Of a stretch of DNA of 15,020 nt, positions 1-6,609 are shown piece after piece; the first letter of the stretch is position 1; each line of letters starts with the position of its first letter. The notes beneath the pieces were generated by a model. That model was given only the letters and a program-made list of their open reading frames with translations, had not been told where the DNA came from and ran no database searches. The DNA comes from an uncultured Clostridia bacterium (GTDB lineage: Bacteria > Bacillota > Clostridia > TANB77 > CAG-508). A program made the position numbers and the translations under genes. The DNA lies in the NCBI GenBank assembly GCA_934149155.1, contig CAKPDZ010000035.1:1-15020 (forward strand), in the 5' to 3' direction.

Positions 1-618
1 GAAACAGAATTAGGTGGATATAAAGAAATATCATTTATGATTACAGGAAAAGGTGCATACAGTAGATTAAAATTCGAAAGTGGTGTACATAGAGTACAAA
101 GAGTTCCAGATACAGAAAGTAGTGGAAGAATACATACATCAACAGCGACAGTTGCAGTTTTACCAGTTGTAGAAGATGTAGAAATTGATATAAATCCAGC
201 AGATATAAAAATGGAAGTGTTTAGAGCATCAGGAGCAGGAGGACAACATGTTAATAAAACATCATCAGCCGTAAGACTTATACATGAGCCAACAGGAATA
301 GTTGCTGAATGTCAAACTGAACGTTCACAATTACAAAACAGAGAATATGCTATGAAAATGCTTAGATCAAAGTTATATAATATAGAAAAAGAAAAACAAG
401 ATTCAGAAATAGCAAATGCAAGAAAAATACAAGTTGGTAGTGGTGATAGAAGTGAAAAAATACGTACTTATAATTATCCACAAGGACGTATAACTGATCA
501 TAGAATTGGAATGAGTATATTCCAAATGGAGAATTTCTTAAATGGAGATTTAGATGAAATGATTGATAATTTAATTGCAGCAGATAGAGCTGAAAGATTA
601 AAAGGAGAAGAAGAATAA
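1..618 (+). CDS. prfA: Peptide chain release factor 1 (partial, 5' end outside window)
   Basis: Class I release factor that reads UAA/UAG stop codons in the ribosomal A site and triggers hydrolysis of peptidyl-tRNA. The frame is open from base 1, so the first in-frame ATG at 37 is internal and the N-terminal part, including the codon-recognition motif, lies upstream. What remains is the peptidyl-hydrolase domain. The GGQ motif is at bases 238-246 in the context SGAGGQHVNKT, followed by TGIVAECQTERSQ, and the family-typical RLKFESGVHRVQRVP stands before it. RF1 rather than RF2 is favoured by these flanking sequences and by the RF1-like C-terminal tail (IGMSIFQMENFLNGDLDEMI). The gene ends in TAA and a hairpin follows about 20 bases later. 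Nothing in the visible part is broken. Confidence 0.95.
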   Translation, partial: ETELGGYKEISFMITGKGAYSRLKFESGVHRVQRVPDTESSGRIHTSTATVAVLPVVEDVEIDINPADIKMEVFRASGAGGQHVNKTSSAVRLIHEPTGIVAECQTERSQLQNREYAMKMLRSKLYNIEKEKQDSEIANARKIQVGSGDRSEKIRTYNYPQGRITDHRIGMSIFQMENFLNGDLDEMIDNLIAADRAERLKGEEE

Positions 619-640
619 AGACTGCAAAAAAAGAATATTT

Positions 641-684
641 CCCCCAATTATTAGGCAAAAAAGTTTAGTAATTAGGGGGATTTT
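641..684 (+). terminator. Hairpin after prfA
   Basis: CCCCC-AATTA (641-650) pairs with TAATT-A-GGGGG (669-679), with a single bulged A in the right arm and an 18-base loop. It is followed only by ATTTTATT, so the U-tract is short. It is probably the prfA terminator, but a weak one. Confidence 0.55.
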
Positions 685-686
685 AT

Positions 687-818
687 TATAAAAATAGTAT
701 ATTTTATAAAAAAACGTCAAAAATATAGAGTATACTTTGCATTTTTCTTAAAATATTATAAAATATACTTTATAAAAAAGTTGACATATTATAAAATATA
801 CTTTATAATATATATAAA
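687..818 (+). repeat. Four tandem imperfect 33-bp units (iterated palindromic operator-like array)
   Basis: Four units start at 687, 720, 753 and 786. Their TATA(C/T)TTT cores fall at 698, 731, 764 and 797, exactly 33 bases apart. Units 3 and 4 share 23 identical bases (753-775 and 786-808); units 1 and 2 are more diverged. Each unit is centred on an inverted repeat of the type TATAAA-A/G-TATA-C/T-TTTATA. In unit 4 the palindrome extends over 786-811 (26 bases) with one mismatched pair (796/801). Unit 4 lies in the spacer and -10 of the promoter at 781-809. The exact period of about three helical turns and the symmetry suggest cooperative binding sites for a dimeric regulator; that function is inference. 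Confidence 0.8.
781..809 (+). promoter_or_regulatory. Consensus sigma-A promoter of the AAA ATPase gene
   Basis: TTGACA (781-786), 17-base spacer, TATAAT (804-809): a perfect match to the housekeeping consensus. The ribosome binding site AAGGAGG begins at 817, so the leader is very short. The spacer and -10 coincide with the palindrome at 786-811, so a protein bound there would block RNA polymerase. Confidence 0.85.
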
Positions 819-831
819 GGAGGGATATAAG

Positions 832-2433
832 ATGGCTATTTTTAATGAAGAACAAGTATTGAAAATATTAAATGCATATAACCCATGGTGGAAAAATTCA
901 CAAATTCCAAGTGATTATTTAAGAGAGAGGAAAAGAACTGCATATTATGAAGCTGAAAGAATTGTAATGAATGAATCTGTAAGAAGATTTATTATATTAT
1001 CAGGAGCAAGAAGAGTAGGAAAGACAACAATTTTATATCAATTAATTCAAAAATTAATTCAACAAGAAGTAGACGAAAAAAATATTATATATTTATCTTT
1101 AGATAATCCAATATTAAAATTTGGAACACTAGATAAAATAATGGAAATATATATAAATAATATAGCAACAGTAGGACCAGTGTATATTTTCTTAGATGAA
1201 ATTCAATATGCATCAGATTGGAATAATTGGTTAAAAGTATTTTATGACCAAAATAAAAACTGGAATATAGTAGCAACAGGAAGTGCAAGTCCATTAATAA
1301 ATAAAGGTATTACAGAAAGTGGAGTTGGAAGATGGATAACAATAACTGTACCAACATTATCATTTTATGAATATTGTAGATTAGTTGATGATAAACAAGA
1401 ACTAGATACAAGATACTTAATTAATGGAATAAAAAGTTTGCCAGAAGACACAAGAGAAATGCTTAATCAAACTGATATATCTGACAAGAAAAAATCAGAA
1501 ATTATAAATGAAATATTTAATAATATTTTAGAAGAACAAAAAAACATAGAAAAAATTAATAAAGAAATCCCTGAAGATTTTTCTGTAAAAAATATAGAAA
1601 ATATGAAACAAGAAGAATTTGCAAAAATAATAAATATATTAGAGCCAATGAGAAAATATTTTAATAGATATTTAACTATAGGAGGATTTCCAGAATTAGC
1701 ATTATCTAAAGATGATAAAATGGCACAAAGAATATTACGAGAAGACATAGTTGATAAAGTTTTAAAAAGAGATATGCCAGAATTATTTGGAATAAGAAAT
1801 ATTAGTGTACTCGAAAAGGTATTCTTATATTTATGTTTTGAATCTTCAAACATAATAAATTATAGTTCTATGAGTCAAGATTTAGAAGGGGTTACATCTC
1901 CGACAATTCAAGACTATGTAAAATATTTAGAAAATGCAAATTTAATTTATATAAGTGAGCAGTTAAATGTAACAGGAGCAAAATTGCTAAAGGGAAGACC
2001 AAAAATATATATTGCAGATAGTGCTTTAAGAAATGCTGTTTTAATGAAAGAAGATATATTAACAGATGCTACAGAAATGGGATATATAGTAGAAACAGCA
2101 GTATATAGACATTTATATACATTTATACAAAATACTACTGGAAATATAGGATATTATAGAGATATTAAAACAGGTAAAGAAATAGATGTGGTTACAAATT
2201 CCGTAAAAGAAAATATGTATGTAGAAGTAAAATATAGAGAAGATAGCACAGTAAAAAATGATAATCCTATTTATCAAAAAGATGGTAAAAATGATAAATT
2301 GTTTATAATAACGAAAAATATAAATGATTATTCAATTAAAGAATTAGAAAATGGAAAAAAAGTTGTAAGAATTCCTGCGTTTGCATATTTGTATTTATTA
2401 GGGTTAGAAGAAATGAGAAATATAGAAAAATAA
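832..2433 (+). CDS. AAA+ ATPase, AAA_14/DUF4143 type, with nuclease-like C-terminal motif
   Basis: Member of a widespread prokaryotic family of P-loop ATPases whose cellular role is unsettled. ATG at 832 is chosen because AAGGAGG lies 8 bases upstream; an in-frame TTG at 781 is the promoter -35 itself. Length from this start is 533 residues. Walker A is GARRVGKT at residues 58-65, and Walker B is FLDEIQ with D122-E123. A DUF4143-type segment includes GGFPE at 284-288. The C-terminal part has GKEIDVV (448-454) and VEVKY (464-468), giving an E-x-D...E-x-K pattern like PD-(D/E)XK nuclease folds, which is common in this family. About 107 residues separate SFYEY (177) from GGFPE, filled with charged, probably helical sequence (roughly 195-270) that looks longer than usual. 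No terminator separates it from pcrA. Family assignment is firm; substrate and function are unknown. Confidence 0.85.
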   Translation: MAIFNEEQVLKILNAYNPWWKNSQIPSDYLRERKRTAYYEAERIVMNESVRRFIILSGARRVGKTTILYQLIQKLIQQEVDEKNIIYLSLDNPILKFGTLDKIMEIYINNIATVGPVYIFLDEIQYASDWNNWLKVFYDQNKNWNIVATGSASPLINKGITESGVGRWITITVPTLSFYEYCRLVDDKQELDTRYLINGIKSLPEDTREMLNQTDISDKKKSEIINEIFNNILEEQKNIEKINKEIPEDFSVKNIENMKQEEFAKIINILEPMRKYFNRYLTIGGFPELALSKDDKMAQRILREDIVDKVLKRDMPELFGIRNISVLEKVFLYLCFESSNIINYSSMSQDLEGVTSPTIQDYVKYLENANLIYISEQLNVTGAKLLKGRPKIYIADSALRNAVLMKEDILTDATEMGYIVETAVYRHLYTFIQNTTGNIGYYRDIKTGKEIDVVTNSVKENMYVEVKYREDSTVKNDNPIYQKDGKNDKLFIITKNINDYSIKELENGKKVVRIPAFAYLYLLGLEEMRNIEK

Positions 2434-2452
2434 AAAAGGTTGTTTAAATCTA

Positions 2453-2481
2453 TTGCAAAAATTTTAAAAATATAGTAGAAT
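2453..2481 (+). promoter_or_regulatory. Sigma-A-type promoter of pcrA
   Basis: TTGCAA (2453-2458), 17-base spacer, TAGAAT (2476-2481), lying 35 bases before the pcrA start. The match is good but not perfect. Read-through from the ATPase promoter is also possible, because no hairpin intervenes. Confidence 0.6.
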
Positions 2482-2516
2482 ACAAACAAATATTTGAAAA
2501 AAGAAAGAGAGAAAAA

Positions 2517-4832
2517 ATGGAAGAAATACTAAAAGGATTAAATGATAAACAATATGAAGCAGTAGTAAATACAGAAGGACCATGTCTAGTAATTGCTGGT
2601 GCAGGAAGTGGAAAAACAAAAGTATTAACACATAAAATTGCATATTTAATGGGAGAAAAAAATATATTACCATGGAATATTTTAGCAATAACATTTACTA
2701 ATAAAGCAGCAAAAGAAATGAAAGAAAGAATTGAATTATTAGTAGGTGATGCGGCAAAAGATATGTGGATAGGCACATTCCATTCAATATGTGTAAGAAT
2801 ATTGAGAAAGTTTATAGATAGAATTGGTTTTGATTCATCATTTATAATATTTGATACATCAGATCAAAAAACAATGGTAAAACAAATATTAAAAGATTTA
2901 CAAATGGATGACAAAATGTTTACTGATAGATCTGTAATGTCAGAAATAAGTAATGCTAAAAATGAAATGTTAGAACCAGATGCTTACGCAGTAAAGGCAC
3001 AAGGAGATTTTAGAAAAGCCAAGATAGCAGAAGTATATGAAAGATATCAAAAAAGATTAAAAGAAAATAATGCAATAGACTTTGATGATATAATCAATTA
3101 TACAATAAAAATACTTATGGAAAATCCAGATGTATTGGAATATTATTCAAATAAATTCCAATATGTTTTAGTAGATGAGTACCAGGATACAAATAAATCT
3201 CAATTTACATTAGTAACATTATTAGCATCAAAACATGGAAATATTACAGCTGTTGGTGATAATGATCAAGGTATATATAGTTTTAGGGGAGCTGATATTT
3301 CTAACATATTAAATTTTGAAAAAGACTTTCCGGGAACAAAGATAATAAAACTAGAGCAAAATTACAGATGTACAGGTAATATTTTAAAAGTTGCAAATGC
3401 AGTAATAAAAAATAATGAAGTAAAATATGATAAAAAATTATGGACAGAAAATGATGTTGGAAATTTACCAAAAGTGTTTTCTGCTGATAATGAATATGAT
3501 GAAGGTAGATATATTGCAGAACAAATAGGACATCTTATAAGAGAAGAAAAATATAAATATTCAGATTTTGCAGTATTATATAGAATGAATACACAATCAA
3601 GAGCAATAGAGGAAATTCTAAGAAGAGAAGATATTCCATATAAAATAGTTGGTGGTTTAAAGTTCTATGAAAGAAAAGAAATAAAAGATACAATATCATA
3701 TTTAAGATTAATACAAAATCATGCTGATAATTTGAGCTTAAATAGAGTAATAAATGAACCTAAAAGAGGAATTGGAAAAACTAGTTTAGACAAAATTGCA
3801 CAAATAGCAGAACAAAATAACATATCAATGTATGAAGTTATCAAAAATGCTGATGTTTATGGACTAAATAGAGTATTCTTAAATTCTAGGGAATTCATAG
3901 ATTGCATAGAAAATATATCAGCTAAAAAAGATGATTATACAATTTCTGAATTAATTCAAAAAATATTGAAAGATTCAGGATACACAAAAGCTTTAGAAAA
4001 TGAAAATACAATAGAAGCTGAAAATAGAATTGCAAACTTAGAGGAATTCTTAAATGTTGCAGTAGAATTTGAAGAAGAGTCTGCAGATAGTGGATTAAGT
4101 GATTTCTTAGAGGGAATAACATTATCAAGCGATTTAGATAATGTAGAAGAAACAGATGAATCTGTAACATTAATGACATTACATAGTGCCAAAGGACTAG
4201 AATTTCCAGTAGTGTTTTTAGTTGGAATGGAAGAAGGAATATTCCCAGGATATAAATCAATTGGTGAACAAAAGGAACTAGAAGAAGAAAGACGTTTGTG
4301 TTATGTTGGTGTAACAAGAGCAAAAGAAAACTTATTTTTAACAAATAGTAAGCAACGTACAACATTTGGTTCAACAACACATAATCCACCATCAAGATTT
4401 TTACAAGAAATTCCAAAAGATTTATTAGATGGATATGATGATGCTGTTTCAGTAAGTCCTAAGAAAAATGACATATTTGGTGATAGTAATTATACTTGGA
4501 GCTATGGTAGCAAAAATAATGGAAATATTAAAACATATAAGGCTACAGAGCCACAATATGCGACTGCAGCTGCTGGAATTGGTAAGAAAAATGAAGGCTT
4601 TGCATTTAGAACAGCAGAAAGTTTCTTAAATAATATAGGTAAAAAATCAACAAATAATAATATTGATTTTTCTTCATATCAATCAGGTGTAAGAGTATAT
4701 CATAAGAAATTTGGAGAGGGAACAATTAATTATGTTGAACCAGAAGGAGAAGATTTAAAAGTTGATATTAATTTTGATAAAGTTGGACATAAACGTTTAA
4801 TGGCAAAATATGCAAATTTAGAAATATTATAA
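2517..4832 (+). CDS. pcrA: ATP-dependent DNA helicase PcrA (UvrD/Rep family, superfamily 1A)
   Basis: A 3'-5' DNA helicase that acts in nucleotide excision repair, removes RecA filaments and resolves transcription-replication conflicts. All SF1 motifs are visible: Q motif LNDKQYEAV (8-16), Walker A AGAGSGKT (27-34), motif Ia TFTNKAAKEM, motif II DEYQD (220-224), motif III GDNDQGIYSFRGAD, motif IV LEQNYRC, motif V TLMTLHSAKGLEFP, motif VI RRLCYVGVTRAKENL. A variable linker is followed by a C-terminal Tudor-like segment (HKKFGEGTINYVEP... GHKRLMAKYANLEIL), the part known in PcrA to contact RNA polymerase. At 771 residues it is normal for the family. The ATG at 2517 follows a purine-rich GAAAGAGAG rather than a strong ribosome binding site. 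It has its own promoter and terminator. Confidence 0.96.
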   Translation: MEEILKGLNDKQYEAVVNTEGPCLVIAGAGSGKTKVLTHKIAYLMGEKNILPWNILAITFTNKAAKEMKERIELLVGDAAKDMWIGTFHSICVRILRKFIDRIGFDSSFIIFDTSDQKTMVKQILKDLQMDDKMFTDRSVMSEISNAKNEMLEPDAYAVKAQGDFRKAKIAEVYERYQKRLKENNAIDFDDIINYTIKILMENPDVLEYYSNKFQYVLVDEYQDTNKSQFTLVTLLASKHGNITAVGDNDQGIYSFRGADISNILNFEKDFPGTKIIKLEQNYRCTGNILKVANAVIKNNEVKYDKKLWTENDVGNLPKVFSADNEYDEGRYIAEQIGHLIREEKYKYSDFAVLYRMNTQSRAIEEILRREDIPYKIVGGLKFYERKEIKDTISYLRLIQNHADNLSLNRVINEPKRGIGKTSLDKIAQIAEQNNISMYEVIKNADVYGLNRVFLNSREFIDCIENISAKKDDYTISELIQKILKDSGYTKALENENTIEAENRIANLEEFLNVAVEFEEESADSGLSDFLEGITLSSDLDNVEETDESVTLMTLHSAKGLEFPVVFLVGMEEGIFPGYKSIGEQKELEEERRLCYVGVTRAKENLFLTNSKQRTTFGSTTHNPPSRFLQEIPKDLLDGYDDAVSVSPKKNDIFGDSNYTWSYGSKNNGNIKTYKATEPQYATAAAGIGKKNEGFAFRTAESFLNNIGKKSTNNNIDFSSYQSGVRVYHKKFGEGTINYVEPEGEDLKVDINFDKVGHKRLMAKYANLEIL

Positions 4833-4838
4833 AATAAG

Positions 4839-4877
4839 ACGGAGAATATTGAAAAATTAATATTCTTCGTTTTTTTT
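4839..4877 (+). terminator. Rho-independent terminator of pcrA
   Basis: 12-bp stem, ACGGAGAATATT (4839-4850) with AATATTCTTCGT (4859-4870), containing one G-T wobble and an 8-base loop. It is followed by an uninterrupted run of T to 4877 and begins 6 bases after the pcrA stop. Confidence 0.9.
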
Positions 4878-4936
4878 CTATATATAATAAAAGTTAAATT
4901 AGTTTTTGATAATATAAAAAATTGTTTTGTGTTTAT

Positions 4937-4955
4937 TATATGCAAAAAGCATATA
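4937..4955 (+). other. Short perfect inverted repeat upstream of the Spo0A-like gene
   Basis: TATATGC (4937-4943) and GCATATA (4949-4955) flank five A residues, about 83 bases before the start codon at 5038. No T-run follows, so it is not a terminator. It could be an operator or a leader hairpin. No convincing promoter was found in 4878-5037, which otherwise holds only A+T-rich DNA. Confidence 0.35.
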
Positions 4956-5037
4956 GAAAAAGCGTGTTACTGAATATAGTATTAAAAAAATATTTGTGAT
5001 ATTATTAATAATAAAGATAAGAAGGGAGAGGAATAGT

Positions 5038-5826
5038 ATGGAAACTAAACCTATGAAAATTTTAATTATTGAAGATGATATTAATGATTGTAATAATTTT
5101 ATTGAATGTGCAAAAAAGAGAAAAGATATAGAAATAGTAGCAGTAACGGATTCAGATATTGATGGATTAATGTATGTAAAAACTAAAAGTCCAGAAGGTA
5201 TTGTGCTAGATTTAGAATTAAATAATAGTGTTACAGGAAATACTGATTCTTTAGGATTCTTGTCTGAACTTAAAAAGTTAAAATTAAATTATCAACCAAT
5301 TGTAATAGTAACAACACATGTTAATTCAAAAAGAACATATCAAATATTACATAGAGAAGGAGTTGATTTTATTCTTTATAAAGACCATCCAAATTATTCT
5401 ACAAATCTTGTTTTGAACCATTTTCTTAGTTTAAGACAAATACCAATTGAAATGTCTGCAAAATCTATGGAAGATATTATGAAGGATGAAAGAGATAAAA
5501 TTTCTGCTTGTATATCACGTGAATTAGAGCTTGTAGGTGTAACATCAAATTTGAAAGGAAGAAAATATATTCATGATGCAATTTTATATTTAATAGAAAA
5601 TGATGATACAGATACAAATGTTATAAAATATTTATCAAGTTTATATAAAAAGCCTTCTTCTACAATTGCAAATGGAATACAAAATGCTATTTATCATGCA
5701 TGGAGAGCATCTGCTATTGAAGATTTAACAAGATATTATACAGCTAGAGTAAATTATGAGACTGGAATACCTACAACAATGGAGTTCTTATATTATTACA
5801 GAGATAAAATTAAAGATATGATTTAA
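5038..5826 (+). CDS. Spo0A-like response regulator (receiver + Spo0A C-terminal DNA-binding domain)
   Basis: Two-domain response regulator of 262 residues, close to the 267 of B. subtilis Spo0A. The receiver domain is complete: acidic pocket E12-D13-D14, phospho-acceptor D58 in VLDLEL, T92/T93, and K115 in LYKDHP. After a linker (about 140-160) comes a Spo0A_C-type domain; LKGRKYIHDAI, IQNAIYHAW and PTTMEFLYYYRDKI line up with LKGYLYLREAI-like, IRHAIEVAW and PTNSEFIAMVADKL of classical Spo0A. Recognition-helix residues of classical Spo0A (SRVERAIRHAI) are replaced here by STIANGIQNAI (208-218), so the target DNA may not be a standard 0A box. ATG at 5038 is chosen because AGGGAGAGG lies just upstream at about 5023-5031; an upstream in-frame start at 4996 has no such site. 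It is not next to spoIVB, the usual neighbour of genuine spo0A, so it may be a paralogue. Ends in a strong terminator. Confidence 0.85.
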   Translation: METKPMKILIIEDDINDCNNFIECAKKRKDIEIVAVTDSDIDGLMYVKTKSPEGIVLDLELNNSVTGNTDSLGFLSELKKLKLNYQPIVIVTTHVNSKRTYQILHREGVDFILYKDHPNYSTNLVLNHFLSLRQIPIEMSAKSMEDIMKDERDKISACISRELELVGVTSNLKGRKYIHDAILYLIENDDTDTNVIKYLSSLYKKPSSTIANGIQNAIYHAWRASAIEDLTRYYTARVNYETGIPTTMEFLYYYRDKIKDMI

Positions 5827-5829
5827 ATT

Positions 5830-5897
5830 TGTCAATAGATATGTCTATTTTTTAATTTATATTAATAAAATAGACGTATCCATTGGCAGTTTTTTTT
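5830..5897 (+). terminator. Very long rho-independent terminator of the Spo0A-like gene
   Basis: 22-position stem, left arm 5830-5851 (TGTCAATAGATATG...) and right arm 5867-5888, with two G-T wobbles and a single mismatch, around a 15-base A+T loop. It is followed by G and eight T residues to 5897. The stem is unusually long for this window. Confidence 0.9.
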
Positions 5898-5927
5898 GCA
5901 TAAATCTGAAAGCTTTTGTACATAATA
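5898..5927 (+). promoter_or_regulatory. Possible forespore (sigma-G-like) promoter of the CotF-like pair
   Basis: GCATA (5898-5902) and CATAATA (5921-5927) are 18 bases apart, similar to the sigma-G pattern recalled from Bacillus (GMATR, about 18, CATAMTA). A TATAAT at 5932-5937 could instead be a sigma-A -10, but no -35 stands 17 bases before it. In DNA this A+T-rich the match may be chance; the sporulation context raises its plausibility. Confidence 0.35.
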
Positions 5928-5958
5928 TTTCTATAATAAATTAGAAAGGGTGAATTTT

Positions 5959-6147
5959 ATGGCAAATTTAAATCAGATAGAATTACAACATTTAAGACAT
6001 CTAATTGGCGCTCATGAAACAGCATATCAAAAATTAAATGCATATTCAGGACAAGTACAAGATGCGCAATTAAAGCAGATGTTTACAAAATCAGCACAAG
6101 ACGCATTAAATACAAAACAAAAACTTATGAGTTTTTTGAATGATTAG
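5959..6147 (+). CDS. Small CotF-like protein (spore coat family)
   Basis: A 62-residue soluble protein with no signal peptide or membrane segment, predicted to be two amphipathic helices. The sequence NQIELQHLRHLIGAHETAYQKL followed by DAQLKQMFTKSAQDA resembles the helical repeat of the Coat_F family, ferritin-like small proteins found in Bacillus and Clostridium spore coats. It is shorter than B. subtilis CotF, so it would represent one module. ATG at 5959 is chosen because AGAAAGGG ends 8 bases upstream; an in-frame GTG at 5950 overlaps that site. It is followed after 30 bases by a similar small gene, and both share one terminator. Family resemblance is by eye; the coat location is inferred from the family and from the Spo0A-like neighbour. 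Confidence 0.6.
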   Translation: MANLNQIELQHLRHLIGAHETAYQKLNAYSGQVQDAQLKQMFTKSAQDALNTKQKLMSFLND

Positions 6148-6177
6148 TTATTTTTGATAAAGAAAGGAAGATGAGAA

Positions 6178-6426
6178 ATGGATGAAAAAACAATGGTAAA
6201 TGATATACTAGGAAGTGTAAAAGCTGATCTAGGAGCATATCAAACTGCGATTTCTGAGTCAGAGAATATGCAACTTAGACAGACTTTTCAACAAATAAGA
6301 AATAGTGATGAAAGTTTTCAGTATGAATTATTTAAGGTTGCAAATAATAAGGGATATTATAAACCTGCTCAAAAGGCTTCTGCTACAGAGGTTGAAACAG
6401 TTAAAACAGAATTACAACAAGGTTAG
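6178..6426 (+). CDS. CotF-like spore coat family protein
   Basis: An 82-residue soluble helical protein. Segments VNDILGSVKADLGAYQTAISE, LRQTFQQIRNSDESFQYELFKVANNKGYYKPA are typical of Coat_F domains, where a helix pair is followed by an N-K-G-Y-Y-x-P-A tail. It begins 30 bases after the preceding CotF-like gene, with AAAGGAAG about 7 bases before its ATG, so the two are very likely co-transcribed. The pair resembles a two-component split of the longer CotF module. Ends in TAG just before a good terminator. Location in the spore coat is family knowledge, not visible here. Confidence 0.75.
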   Translation: MDEKTMVNDILGSVKADLGAYQTAISESENMQLRQTFQQIRNSDESFQYELFKVANNKGYYKPAQKASATEVETVKTELQQG

Positions 6427-6433
6427 AGATATA

Positions 6434-6471
6434 AATCGATTATGAAGTAAAAATCATAGTCGATTTTTTTT
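6434..6471 (+). terminator. Rho-independent terminator of the CotF-like pair
   Basis: 12-bp stem AATCGATTATGA (6434-6445) with TCATAGTCGATT (6454-6465), one T-G wobble, an 8-base loop, and T residues to 6471. The DNA from 6472 to 6551 is purine-rich and holds no recognisable feature. Confidence 0.9.
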
Positions 6472-6551
6472 CAGATTAAAAAAATATAAGAAAAGTAGAG
6501 GGCGAAAAAGAAAAAAAGAGCAAAAAAGAGAAAATATTAACAAAAAAACTA

Positions 6552-6580
6552 TTGATAAAAATAATATATTGTTATACAAT
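6552..6580 (+). promoter_or_regulatory. Sigma-A-type promoter of the M23 peptidase gene
   Basis: TTGATA (6552-6557), 17-base spacer, TACAAT (6575-6580). The ribosome binding site AAGGGAG (6597-6603) and the ATG at 6610 follow at normal distances. Confidence 0.65.
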
Positions 6581-6609
6581 TTAAAAAAATGTGAATAAGG
6601 GAGAAAATA

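Noticed and set aside
687..818. CRISPR-like repeats
   Set aside because: The units are tandem and imperfect with no unique spacers of separate origin; the repeats themselves fill the period and overlap a promoter.
781..831. N-terminal extension of the ATPase from a TTG at 781
   Set aside because: The TTG is the promoter -35 and would lie upstream of the transcript; a strong ribosome binding site precedes the ATG at 832.
4951..4980. Sigma-H promoter for the Spo0A-like gene (GAAT at 4972)
   Set aside because: No AGGA-type -35 lies at the required distance; AGAAAAA at 4955 is too near.
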